Source: Halieaceae bacterium UBA4438
Lineage (GTDB): Bacteria > Pseudomonadota > Gammaproteobacteria > Pseudomonadales > Halieaceae
Assembly: GCA_002390485.1 (NCBI GenBank)
Contig: DGPO01000049.1
Location: forward strand, 7,180-25,703
Direction of reading: 5' to 3'
Length of the DNA: 18,524 nt
This document shows positions 1 to 7,002 of the stretch, in pieces. Positions within the stretch are counted from its first letter, which is position 1. Every line of letters begins with the position of its first letter. Below the pieces are notes generated by a model, which made no database searches, was not told the origin of the DNA, and worked only from the letters and a program-made list of their open reading frames with translations. A program made the translations under genes and the position numbers.

Positions 1-14
1 ATTTGCGTCATCAT
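1..14 (-). CDS. 5' end of an unidentified gene, cut by the window edge
   Basis: Only the first codons are present. On the minus strand a strong AAGGAG ribosome binding site (about positions 17-22) is followed by two consecutive ATG codons (14-12 and 11-9) and then ACG CAA. Spacing favours the second ATG. The gene would begin about 20 bases after the stop of the SRPBCC gene at 34, so it is probably the third gene of the minus-strand operon that starts with the ene-reductase. Nothing can be said of its function. Confidence 0.45.
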
Positions 15-33
15 TTCTCCTTGAGTCGAGCGC

Positions 34-468
34 TCAGCTGGCGACTAAAATTTCGGCGCGACTGACCAAACTCTCGGTCATTCCCTGAAATCCATCCCTC
101 AGTGCCGCCCCCAGTGCAAGGCCGACAAGCGGTGAAATCAAACCCTTCAACACAAAGGTTGATCGGTAAAGTGTTCTCGCCTCGCCGATGGCCGCGATGT
201 CGTGTTGACGGTAACTAAAGAGCAGTGGACCGACGGGTTTCATTCGGTACTCAAAGCGCTCACCAACGACGACCTCACTCACAAACTCCACCTGATCGCG
301 CACGCGGTTACCAAGCTGCACGGTCATGGCGATCGGAGCACCCGCTGTGAGTTCTGCAGAGCAAGCGGTCACAAAGGGGTTCCACTCCGAATAGGCAGAA
401 AAATCGGTAATGACGTTCCAGACGACGTCTTTTGGGGCCTCGATCTCTCGAATAAATTCAATCTTCAT
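34..468 (-). CDS. SRPBCC (START/Bet v 1-like) family protein
   Basis: This 144-residue protein has the pattern of the polyketide cyclase/dehydrase-like SRPBCC superfamily: an N-terminal strand, the V-V-W-N-V-I helix start (residues 15-20), the signature SEWNPF (27-32), and a long C-terminal helix. Such proteins form a helix-grip fold with a deep hydrophobic pocket that binds, carries or sometimes chemically modifies lipophilic ligands. It is cytoplasmic, with no signal peptide. The ATG at 468 has an AAGGA element about 10 bases upstream. It lies 52 bases after the ene-reductase gene and is likely co-transcribed with it. A paralogue with the same SEWNPF signature sits at 16590-17078, near the other end of the cluster. 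Ligand binding or intermediate channelling in the catabolic pathway is an inference; the exact role is unknown. Confidence 0.85.
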   Translation of the reverse strand: MKIEFIREIEAPKDVVWNVITDFSAYSEWNPFVTACSAELTAGAPIAMTVQLGNRVRDQVEFVSEVVVGERFEYRMKPVGPLLFSYRQHDIAAIGEARTLYRSTFVLKGLISPLVGLALGAALRDGFQGMTESLVSRAEILVAS

Positions 469-520
469 TCTCGTTAGATCCTTGTCAGTTAATGCTTAAC
501 GAACTGTTTGCGCAGCAGAA

Positions 521-1741
521 CTAGCCCGCGGACGCCAATACTTGGTTGTCTTCGAGCACGTTTGCGGGCCGATGGATACACCACGTCCCTGCCGGATGGT
601 AAATGTACGCCACGCAACTGTTGCAGTTATCACAGAGCGATTGCCCGCCCTCCTCACGCCATCGATTGACCAAATCGGGCTCCCGCAAGAGGGCTCTGGC
701 AAGCTGCACGGCTTCAAAGCCTGCATCCATACACTGCGCCACATTGTCAGCTGATTTGACACCTCCCAAGTAAGCGAGCGGCAGGTCAACGGCCTCGCGT
801 ATCTTGGTGGAGTACTCCCAAAAGTACAGTTCTTTAAACTCAATTTTTGGCACAGCTGCTTGCGTGGATGCAATCGCCATTCCGCTCAGTGACCACTTGC
901 CCAGCACACGAAGCATTGCCTCTAAGTTCATGTTACTGCCAAAGGTAAACCACCCCGACTCGACGTTTCGACCGCCGGACAACACCAACATGTCAGCACC
1001 TGCCTGCTCCAAGATTTTCGCCGTGATGACGCCGTCTTCAAGCTGCGCACCTTTGCTGCGACCATCGGCAACATTGATTTTGGCGAGGACCGCAATGCGG
1101 TCACCAACAGCCTCCTTGACCGCTTTGAGGACGCGAGCGGGGAAGCGCGCACGGTTCTCAGCACTGCCGCCATAGGCATCTGCCCGTTGATTATCCAGCG
1201 GCGATAAAAATTGATTGAGCAGGTAACCGTGCCCCATGTGAATCTCAACGGCATCAAAGCCGGCGTCATAACAGCGCTCAGCGGCGGTAACGAATAAAGT
1301 TACCATCCGATCCATATCGCGCTCTGTCATGGCGCGGCGGAACATATTGCCCCGTAGGAGACCTGCCGGATTGAAACCCGACACTGAACTTTGAAGACGC
1401 CTGGGAACAAAAACACCGGTGACAAAACTACCCGCATGCGTTAACTGCGCCGAAATTTTGCCACCTGCGTCGTGCACGGCCTGGGTCACAGCGCGAAGGT
1501 CGGGCATCGCGTCATCGTGAATCCAAACCTGGTCAGGCAGCGTCCGTCCGTCTTTCTCTACGGCCACATAAGCCATGGTGGTCATACCAACGCCACCCTT
1601 GACCAGCGCTTCGTGGTGCATGCGCATAGCACGAGTAGGACGGCCTTGCTTGGACATGTTCTCGTTTGCGCCAGCTTTGATGAAGCGATTAGGTAAGGTA
1701 ATGGGACCGAGCTTTAAGGGCTCATAAGCGGCAGTCAGCAT
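521..1741 (-). CDS. NADH:flavin oxidoreductase, Old Yellow Enzyme family
   Basis: This is an FMN-dependent TIM-barrel ene-reductase of 406 residues. Family members reduce activated C=C bonds, such as enone or dienoyl intermediates, using NAD(P)H. Visible motifs (numbered from the ATG at 1741) are the QLTHAG strand near residue 99, the H168-x2-H171-x-Y173 triad equivalent to the His/Asn-Tyr substrate site of OYE, and the LSP-x2-N-x-R-x-D-x-YGGS-x-ENR segment (about 180-197). The C-terminal end carries C370-x2-C373-x2-C376-x11-C388, resembling the 4Fe-4S site of the 2,4-dienoyl-CoA reductase/trimethylamine dehydrogenase branch, but the flavodoxin-like and FAD/NAD domains of those ~670-residue enzymes are absent. 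A TTG at 1753 is in frame directly after a stop, but the ATG is preferred, with a weak GGA element 7 bases upstream. It is first in a minus-strand operon with an SRPBCC gene. Confidence 0.93.
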   Translation of the reverse strand: MLTAAYEPLKLGPITLPNRFIKAGANENMSKQGRPTRAMRMHHEALVKGGVGMTTMAYVAVEKDGRTLPDQVWIHDDAMPDLRAVTQAVHDAGGKISAQLTHAGSFVTGVFVPRRLQSSVSGFNPAGLLRGNMFRRAMTERDMDRMVTLFVTAAERCYDAGFDAVEIHMGHGYLLNQFLSPLDNQRADAYGGSAENRARFPARVLKAVKEAVGDRIAVLAKINVADGRSKGAQLEDGVITAKILEQAGADMLVLSGGRNVESGWFTFGSNMNLEAMLRVLGKWSLSGMAIASTQAAVPKIEFKELYFWEYSTKIREAVDLPLAYLGGVKSADNVAQCMDAGFEAVQLARALLREPDLVNRWREEGGQSLCDNCNSCVAYIYHPAGTWCIHRPANVLEDNQVLASAG

Positions 1742-2133
1742 GTCTTCGTCCAATGACTAACGGTACAAGCATTGAGTATACCCACCGTGCGAGACCAGCC
1801 ATCGTCCCTTTGGACAGTGTTCAAGCGTTACCCATCAACACCGCTAATCATCGCGAAAACCATGGGCCATTGTGACGCCAGATTTTAAAGCAGCGGGACT
1901 TACCGCCAAAGACAGCAGGTTTTCATAAACAACTGCAATGCGATGAAAAAGTTTGAGGGCAATGCGTCTAATCGACAAAATTGCATTTGCCGTATTTAGC
2001 CCCATCGGCTTCATCGACTGGTTATGCAACAATGCCCACCCGGTGATGCGGCTCGCTGAATCGTCGCCGCACCGACACTGGCAGATGAACGGACACTTCA
2101 ACACACCCGAGCAACCCCCAATAGGACACCAAG
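1742..2133 (+). promoter_or_regulatory. Divergent intergenic region between the ene-reductase and an SDR
   Basis: About 390 bases without a convincing gene lie between two divergent start codons, so promoters for both should be here. On the minus strand TATACT (1780-1775) is a good -10 element with a start site expected about 15-25 bases before the ene-reductase start, but no matching -35 is visible. On the plus strand TTGAGG (1953-1958), 17 bases and CAAAAT (1976-1981) form a weak sigma-70-like pair. The octamer GCAATGCG occurs twice as a direct repeat (1935-1942 and 1959-1966), with the second copy directly behind that -35, so it is a candidate protein-binding site. These are calls by eye. 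Confidence 0.4.
1775..1780 (-). promoter_or_regulatory. Candidate -10 element for the ene-reductase operon
   Basis: TATACT read on the minus strand matches five of six bases of the sigma-70 -10 consensus. It lies 34 bases before the ATG at 1741, a sensible distance for a short leader. No good -35 hexamer lies 16-18 bases upstream, so an activator would be needed if this is the true promoter. Confidence 0.3.
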
Positions 2134-2916
2134 ATGATCGAATCGTTATTTTCCATGCACGACAAAATATGCGTTGTCACTGGAGGAAGCCGTGGACTCG
2201 GTGCCTTCATGGCGCAGGGTTTTCTGGAAGCCGGTGCCAAACGGGTATACATCACAGCGCGTAAACACGACGCCTGTGTAAGTGCCGCCGAGGAACTTAG
2301 TCAGTACGGAGAGTGCATTGCAATTCCGGGCGATGTCGCGACGTCCGACGGACTGCAAAACCTTGTCTCCGAATTAATGTCTCGTGAGGACCACATTGAC
2401 GTTTTAGTCAACAACGCAGGCGCGGGCTGGGGTGCCCCGTTTGGTCAGTTCCCGGAGCACGGTTGGGACAAGACGATGACAGTGAATACCAAGAGCCCAT
2501 TCTTCCTAACTCAGGCTCTAGCTCCGCTGTTAAAAGCAAATGCCCGCGCTGACAATACGGCCAGCATCATTAATATTGGTTCTATCGCGGGCATGGTTGG
2601 CCATGCGGTTGATAACTTTAGTTACGCAATCTCAAAAGCCGGCATCCATCAGCTCACGCGTATACTATCAGCGGAACTCGCCAAGGATCACATTCGTGTC
2701 AACGCCATTGCGCCAGGCCGCTTTTATTCTAAGATGACGGAATTTCTGAGCACCGATCAAGCAGCCTTTGACGAGGAGTTACAAACAATTCCAATGCGTC
2801 GCTGGGGAGAAGCCACTGACATTGCGGGCGTCGCCATTATGCTGGCATCACCTGCAGGTGCGTTTATTACCGGGCAGATTATTCCAGTCGATGGCGGCAC
2901 CTCGGTAGTCAATTAA
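2134..2916 (+). CDS. SDR family oxidoreductase (classical)
   Basis: This 260-residue classical short-chain dehydrogenase/reductase carries out NAD(P)-dependent oxidation or reduction of an alcohol/ketone pair. It shows the TGGSRGLG cofactor loop (16-23), NNAG (93-96), catalytic N118, S150 and Y164-x3-K168, and ends in the usual PVDGG-type C-terminus (251-255). TAR follows beta-2 (41-43), and this Arg favours NADP(H). The protein resembles FabG-like and gluconate 5-dehydrogenase-like SDRs, but the substrate cannot be inferred. The ATG has an AGGA element 7 bases upstream. It is the only complete gene on its strand here: the ene-reductase diverges from it, and the next SDR converges on it across about 220 bases that may hold a gene remnant. 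Confidence 0.93.
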   Translation: MIESLFSMHDKICVVTGGSRGLGAFMAQGFLEAGAKRVYITARKHDACVSAAEELSQYGECIAIPGDVATSDGLQNLVSELMSREDHIDVLVNNAGAGWGAPFGQFPEHGWDKTMTVNTKSPFFLTQALAPLLKANARADNTASIINIGSIAGMVGHAVDNFSYAISKAGIHQLTRILSAELAKDHIRVNAIAPGRFYSKMTEFLSTDQAAFDEELQTIPMRRWGEATDIAGVAIMLASPAGAFITGQIIPVDGGTSVVN

Positions 2917-3014
2917 TCGTCGAACTCACGTCTATTTGCGGGCGCCAAGGACCACCGCTATGCCCGCACAATTGTCGCCGCAGTTCCTGGTCTCGTCACT
3001 TGGGCACCCGTGCA

Positions 3015-3143
3015 ATGGCGGGCGGTACGAAAGGTCCAACTTTCCTCGACACTGCCCGCAAAAAGGTGATGGAGGTATCAACACTGAGGGTGAAGTGGTC
3101 GATGAACAGCCCACTCTTCCTCGGCGCGGGCTCTTGGTTCTAA
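3015..3143 (+). pseudogene. Possible 3' remnant of a lost gene
   Basis: Between the two convergent SDR genes, a plus-strand frame ends in TAA at 3141-3143. Its last 42 codons, counted from an ATG at 3015, read like real protein: the segment GPTFLDTARKK is followed by MEVSTLRVKW and ends in NSPLFLGAGSWF. The frame stays open further upstream, but the translation there turns Cys/Arg/Pro-rich and protein-like quality moves to the +1 frame (AKDHRYARTIVAAVPG, about 2944-2991), as expected after a frameshift. There is no ribosome binding site. I do not recognise the family. The alternatives are chance coding-like composition or a very short real gene. The tail overlaps the minus-strand SDR stop by a few bases. 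Confidence 0.3.
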
Positions 3144-3910
3144 AACCCTTCCGCCTCATGCGACGCCTTCCAAACAAGGCCCGGAAGCAGCCGTCGCATC
3201 CAGACACCAAACTTCGTTTGCTTCCCCGGGAAAGCAAAGGGTTTGCCGCCTTCCAAGCAACGCTCCACCTCGGCAATCACCTGATCCGGTGTCAGGGTCT
3301 CGCCCCTCGCTGGGAGCTTCGGAACCACTGTCGCTTCAGCCTGTCGCCATAACGGCGTAGCCACTGCAGGGGGACAGACACAACAAAAGCGAAGCCCGCT
3401 GTCGCGGTTTTCGTGGTACAGAATTTCGCTGTAGTGCTGCACGGCGGCCTTACTCGATGCGTAGGCCCCCATCAGCAGCCCTGGAATGATGCCCGTCATA
3501 GAGGAAAAGCTAATGAAATCGCCATACCCCCGCTCAAGCATGGGGGGCAGGGCCGCTGTAGCGACGTTGACCAAACCACCGTAGTTCACGGACATGACCT
3601 TGTTAGTCACTCTGGGGTCTTCGTCGACGAGTCGCCCAAAGGGCATAATAGCGGCTGCATTGACGACCCGATCAACGGGCCCTAATGTCGTTTCAATGGT
3701 TGAAAATACAGCGCTCACGGCACCTGAGTCTGTAATATCCACCTCAAATGTGTGAATCGTTTCGAAACCTGAAGCAGTTGCTTCCATTCCCTCTGTATTC
3801 ACGTCCAGCAAGGCGACGATAACGCCGTCAGCCGCGAGCTGTCGGGCCCAGGTTTGCCCCACACCACTGCCACCGCCTGTAATAACAGCTAACTGTCCTG
3901 TAAATGCCAT
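3140..3910 (-). CDS. SDR family oxidoreductase
   Basis: This 256-residue SDR has TGGGSGVG (11-18), an acidic D36 after beta-2 that favours NAD(H), NAAA (84-87, a variant of NNAG), SFSS (134-137, catalytic Ser) and Y150-x3-K154. Instead of the usual DGG end it has a basic, Trp-containing C-terminal tail (KFGVWMRRLLPGLVWK, 233-248), seen in SDRs with an altered substrate lid or membrane association. It starts at an ATG 9 bases after the P450 stop. Its AGGGGG ribosome binding site overlaps the P450 TAG stop codon, so the two are translationally coupled. The obvious inference is that it oxidises the alcohol made by that P450, or acts on the next intermediate. The substrate is unknown. Confidence 0.92.
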   Translation of the reverse strand: MAFTGQLAVITGGGSGVGQTWARQLAADGVIVALLDVNTEGMEATASGFETIHTFEVDITDSGAVSAVFSTIETTLGPVDRVVNAAAIMPFGRLVDEDPRVTNKVMSVNYGGLVNVATAALPPMLERGYGDFISFSSMTGIIPGLLMGAYASSKAAVQHYSEILYHENRDSGLRFCCVCPPAVATPLWRQAEATVVPKLPARGETLTPDQVIAEVERCLEGGKPFAFPGKQTKFGVWMRRLLPGLVWKASHEAEGF

Positions 3911-3919
3911 AGCGTCCCC

Positions 3920-5170
3920 CTAGCCCTCTGGCGTAAATACAATGGGCATCTTTTTAATTGTGTTGATAAAAAATGAACGCATGTAGGTAATGTCACCCGC
4001 CAAGCGAGGATTGCGGAGCCGCGGAATAAGCTCCTCAAACATTATTCTCATTTCCAGACGCGCCAAGTTAATACCGAGACAGAAGTGCTGACCGATGCCG
4101 AATGACCGTAGTTCCCGATTCAGCGTGGGCATGCGTTTCATTCGATGAATATCAAAGACCAGAGCATCGTCGCCAAACACGTCCTCGTCGTGGTTGACCG
4201 AGTGATAATGCATAACGACCTTGTCACCCTTTTTAATCTCATACCCCTGCCACTGGATGTCTTGTGTGGCTGTTCGTCGCATGGCAATGAACGCGGTGTT
4301 ATACCGGAGCATCTCCTCGACAGCAGCAGGAATATCGTCGGGGTAGTCGACCAAATGTTGCAATTGATCCGGGTTTTCCATGAGCAAGCGCAGTCCGTGC
4401 GCTATGGCCGTTCGCGTGCTCTCGTTTCCGCCAACCATCAGAAGAATAAACACCCATGCAAACATCTCATCAGTGACAGGCTGCCCCTCTAATTTTGCCT
4501 CCAACAGCGCCTGAATAACGGGTCCCGTGAATCCCTCACGCTGTTTTTGAGCAAGTTCTGCCGCGTAAATCATCACTTCAAACGATGCGGTCTGAGCCGC
4601 CTCCATACCACCCGCCACATCGGGATCATCGGCAAAGGCCATGGTATTGGTCCACTTGAAGAACTGGGCTCGGTCGTCCAGTGGAACGCCGAGCAACTCC
4701 AAAATTGCCATGAGTGGTAACTCAGCGGCGACCTCCTCGACAAACTCACACTCCCCTCGACGCGCCACTCGGTCAACAATCGTTTTGGCTTGTGCCCTCA
4801 ACCACGGCTCCATAGCAGCGACCGATTTGGGTGTGAAGGCGTCTTTCACAATCCGCCTGTGCGTCACGTGCTTAGGCGGGTCCATGGCGATAAAACTATT
4901 ATCGTTCATGATGCGGCCGATCTCGCGCGCGCTTTCATCGGGTGGCTCCATGGGAAAGGGGCCCTCCACCTGCGAAGAGAATAAGCTTGGGTTTTGCGAC
5001 ACAAAATCAAGCGCATCGCGTTTGACTGCAGCCCAGTAGGGCACGCCCGTATCAGCGTCTTCGTAATACACGAAACTGCCCCGCTCGCGAGCCTCCGCGA
5101 GTGCGCTGTACGGCATGCCCTCGCGGTAAGCCTCAAGATCTAAAGGATGCGTAAAGGGGCAACTCGGCAT
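3920..5170 (-). CDS. Cytochrome P450
   Basis: This is a soluble bacterial class I P450 of 416 residues, the normal length. It would hydroxylate a C-H bond using O2 and electrons from a ferredoxin/reductase pair. The motifs (numbered from ATG 5170) are the DPPKH C-helix region (97-101), the I-helix oxygen-activation site GGNEST (247-252), the K-helix E286-x2-R289, and the heme loop FGIGQHFCLG with ligand C364. The general look, with DPPKH and LARLEMR after the Cys, is that of the CYP families that hydroxylate steroid side chains and terpenoids (CYP125/142-like), but the family cannot be fixed by eye. A GTG at 5182 is in frame, but it lies inside the GGAG ribosome binding site of the ATG, which sits 6 bases downstream; the ATG is therefore chosen. 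No ferredoxin or reductase gene is in the window. It forms an operon with the downstream SDR. Confidence 0.96.
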   Translation of the reverse strand: MPSCPFTHPLDLEAYREGMPYSALAEARERGSFVYYEDADTGVPYWAAVKRDALDFVSQNPSLFSSQVEGPFPMEPPDESAREIGRIMNDNSFIAMDPPKHVTHRRIVKDAFTPKSVAAMEPWLRAQAKTIVDRVARRGECEFVEEVAAELPLMAILELLGVPLDDRAQFFKWTNTMAFADDPDVAGGMEAAQTASFEVMIYAAELAQKQREGFTGPVIQALLEAKLEGQPVTDEMFAWVFILLMVGGNESTRTAIAHGLRLLMENPDQLQHLVDYPDDIPAAVEEMLRYNTAFIAMRRTATQDIQWQGYEIKKGDKVVMHYHSVNHDEDVFGDDALVFDIHRMKRMPTLNRELRSFGIGQHFCLGINLARLEMRIMFEELIPRLRNPRLAGDITYMRSFFINTIKKMPIVFTPEG

Positions 5171-5263
5171 TTGATACTCCACGGCGTTAAGCGGTGATTA
5201 GGTTGAGTTGATACGACAACCGTCCTCGTTAGACCTATTAAACGCCAGATTCGTGACCCTCAA

Positions 5264-5279
5264 AGCGGCTAAAACCGCT
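5264..5279 (-). terminator. Weak hairpin downstream of the type I sulfatase gene
   Basis: AGCGG (5264-5268) and CCGCT (5275-5279) can form a 5-base-pair stem with a 6-base loop, 28 bases past the sulfatase stop and before the P450 gene on the same strand. There is no proper U-tract, so it would be at best a weak or partial terminator. Confidence 0.2.
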
Positions 5280-5306
5280 GGCTAGTCGTGCAATAACCCA
5301 CAGCCA

Positions 5307-6923
5307 CTAACGTCGGCAAAGGCCTCCGCCCAGCCATCGATAAGGCTCGCAGTTATAAATGAGACGACCGTTCTCCCCGTATTGCCAGTCCAACATACGA
5401 ATCGCATTCTCCGGGGGCATGCCGCCAGATGCGTTTGGCTGTAATTCAGACGGTTGCTGTGGGTAGTCTGCCCAGTTCAGCGGCGCCTTCCATCCCGGTG
5501 GTGGCATTAGTTCAGAGCGTGTTCCGGCCACCGGATACAAGTGTCGCCAGTGACGAATCTCTTGGGCCATCTCGACCACGACCTCAGGGTATGTCTGCGC
5601 TAAATTTTGATACTCGTTGGGATCGTCGGTAATTCTAAATAAAAAGTTCGTGACCTCGACGGACGTAAATCCCGATTCGATTCGCTGTACAAGCTTCCAC
5701 TCGTCGTCAAAAGCCGTGACATTAACCGTGTTTTTAAAGGGTGACTCCGCAATAAAAAAAAGCAGTTCGTCACGCGGTATTGCGCGCTGGCCCGTGACCG
5801 CTGGAAGCATGTCTTGACCGTCAAGACGGTAGTGGGTGACGGCTTCGATACCCGCGGCTGCGGTCAGTGTGGGGAGTACGTCCATTACTGACATGATCGA
5901 GTCCACACGACTCCCCGCGGGGATCTGATCTGGCCATCGCACAGTGGCAACAACGCGGATACCGCCTTCGAACGTGTCACCTTTCCCTCCACGTAGAGGC
6001 GCGTTATCCGCGCCGCCCATCGCGTATACGGCACCGCCATTATCAGAGAAAAAAAGCACAATCGTATTATCGGCCAGCCCTTGAGTGTCGAGCGTGTCCA
6101 ATACGCGGCCAATGGATTGATCCATTCCATCGACGACGGCGGCGTACATAGGCCGGGCACTTTTACGGCCAGTCACTTTCGCCATCAGACGTGTGTTGTC
6201 TGCCATTTTGCTTCTCGACTGACCGCGATCGTCGTTCATGTCAGCGTATTTCGCCTGCAGTCCCTCGGGGGCATCGAGTGGCGTGTGCGGTGCAATAAAC
6301 GGCATATAAATAAAAAATGGTTTGGTCTCATCGCGCTCGCGGATGTAGCGACTGACCTCGTCCGCTAACAAATAGCTCTCATAACCTTGGTCATCGATCG
6401 ACACACCATTGCGCTGAAAATCTTTGCCGCCCAGGCTCGCGAAGGGGGGATAAAACCCCACTTCGGTATGCAAATGACCGTAGAAGTGCTCAAACCCCCG
6501 GGCGTTCGGATGATAGGACTGCTGCGCATGCCCTAAATGCCATTTTCCCACCATGGCAGTCTGGTAGCCGGCCTCTAAAAAAAGCGCCGGCAAGAAGGTC
6601 TCGTCAGGGTGAATCCCGTTGTTCTGCCAGGGCATGATCGTGGAATAAGCCACCCCTAACCGTATGGGATCTCGACCGGTCATAAGCGCAGCGCGCGTCG
6701 GAGAGCAGATGGGTGTCGTGTAAAATCGATCGAGTTGCGCGCCCTCAGCGGCGATACGGTCTAGTGACGGTGTCTGTATGACTTGATTGCCGTGAAATCC
6801 AACGTCCGCCCAACCCAAATCGTCCGCGACGATGACAACAATATTAGGACGCTCGCTCGCCGACACCAGTTGGACTGTTAGCAACACTATCCAGCCCACA
6901 ACAAAGGCCCTCATTTGGACCAT
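5307..6923 (-). CDS. Type I (formylglycine-dependent) sulfatase, exported
   Basis: This 538-residue arylsulfatase-family (alkaline phosphatase fold, S1) enzyme hydrolyses sulfate esters to alcohol plus sulfate in the periplasm. It has a signal peptide (basic start, hydrophobic core about 7-20, likely cleavage after VSA at 20-22). The active-site motifs are metal ligands D34-D35 in ADDLGWAD, the signature C73-S-P-T-R77 followed by AALMTGR (C73 becomes formylglycine), GKWHLGH with K127 and H129, H213 in APHTPL, and D294-N295 in FSDNGG with a Lys at 314. The start is the ATG at 6923, preceded by GGAAGG at 6 bases; the frame is open to 7193, but that part overlaps the divergent gene and lacks a ribosome site. 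The tail holds two Cys (525 and 536) that could form a disulfide. No maturation enzyme is encoded nearby. The natural substrate is unknown. Confidence 0.95.
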   Translation of the reverse strand: MVQMRAFVVGWIVLLTVQLVSASERPNIVVIVADDLGWADVGFHGNQVIQTPSLDRIAAEGAQLDRFYTTPICSPTRAALMTGRDPIRLGVAYSTIMPWQNNGIHPDETFLPALFLEAGYQTAMVGKWHLGHAQQSYHPNARGFEHFYGHLHTEVGFYPPFASLGGKDFQRNGVSIDDQGYESYLLADEVSRYIRERDETKPFFIYMPFIAPHTPLDAPEGLQAKYADMNDDRGQSRSKMADNTRLMAKVTGRKSARPMYAAVVDGMDQSIGRVLDTLDTQGLADNTIVLFFSDNGGAVYAMGGADNAPLRGGKGDTFEGGIRVVATVRWPDQIPAGSRVDSIMSVMDVLPTLTAAAGIEAVTHYRLDGQDMLPAVTGQRAIPRDELLFFIAESPFKNTVNVTAFDDEWKLVQRIESGFTSVEVTNFLFRITDDPNEYQNLAQTYPEVVVEMAQEIRHWRHLYPVAGTRSELMPPPGWKAPLNWADYPQQPSELQPNASGGMPPENAIRMLDWQYGENGRLIYNCEPYRWLGGGLCRR

Positions 6924-7002
6924 AACGCACCTTCCTTTTTTATTGTGATGCTGTGGCACACTCAGGCCAGAGAGTAGCGCGCAAACAACTGGAGTGAAAA
7001 CC
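6924..7002. promoter_or_regulatory. Shared 79-bp divergent promoter region of the two sulfatases
   Basis: The start codons of the type I sulfatase (minus) and the alkylsulfatase homologue (plus) are only 79 bases apart, including both ribosome binding sites (GGAAGG and GGAG). Both promoters must sit in this short stretch or overlap the coding ends, which would allow joint control by one regulator. No clear sigma-70 pair or palindrome stands out. Confidence 0.5.

Noticed and set aside
1844..2104. Minus-strand open frame of 86 codons in the same region
   Set aside because: No ribosome site and no protein-like pattern; it covers most of the expected promoter area.
1953..2264. Open frame of about 100 codons across the divergent region into the SDR gene
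   Set aside because: It starts at TTG without a ribosome site, is rich in His/Pro without a fold pattern, and overlaps the SDR start.
2937..2968. TGCGGGC / GCCCGCA hairpin just after the first SDR
   Set aside because: The loop is 18 bases and no T-tract follows, so it is not a convincing terminator; the same GC-rich words recur nearby by composition.
2932..3352. Long overlapping open frames on both strands at the convergent SDR junction
   Set aside because: They run antisense or out of frame to the minus-strand SDR with its intact motifs; only the short plus-strand tail ending at 3143 looked protein-like.
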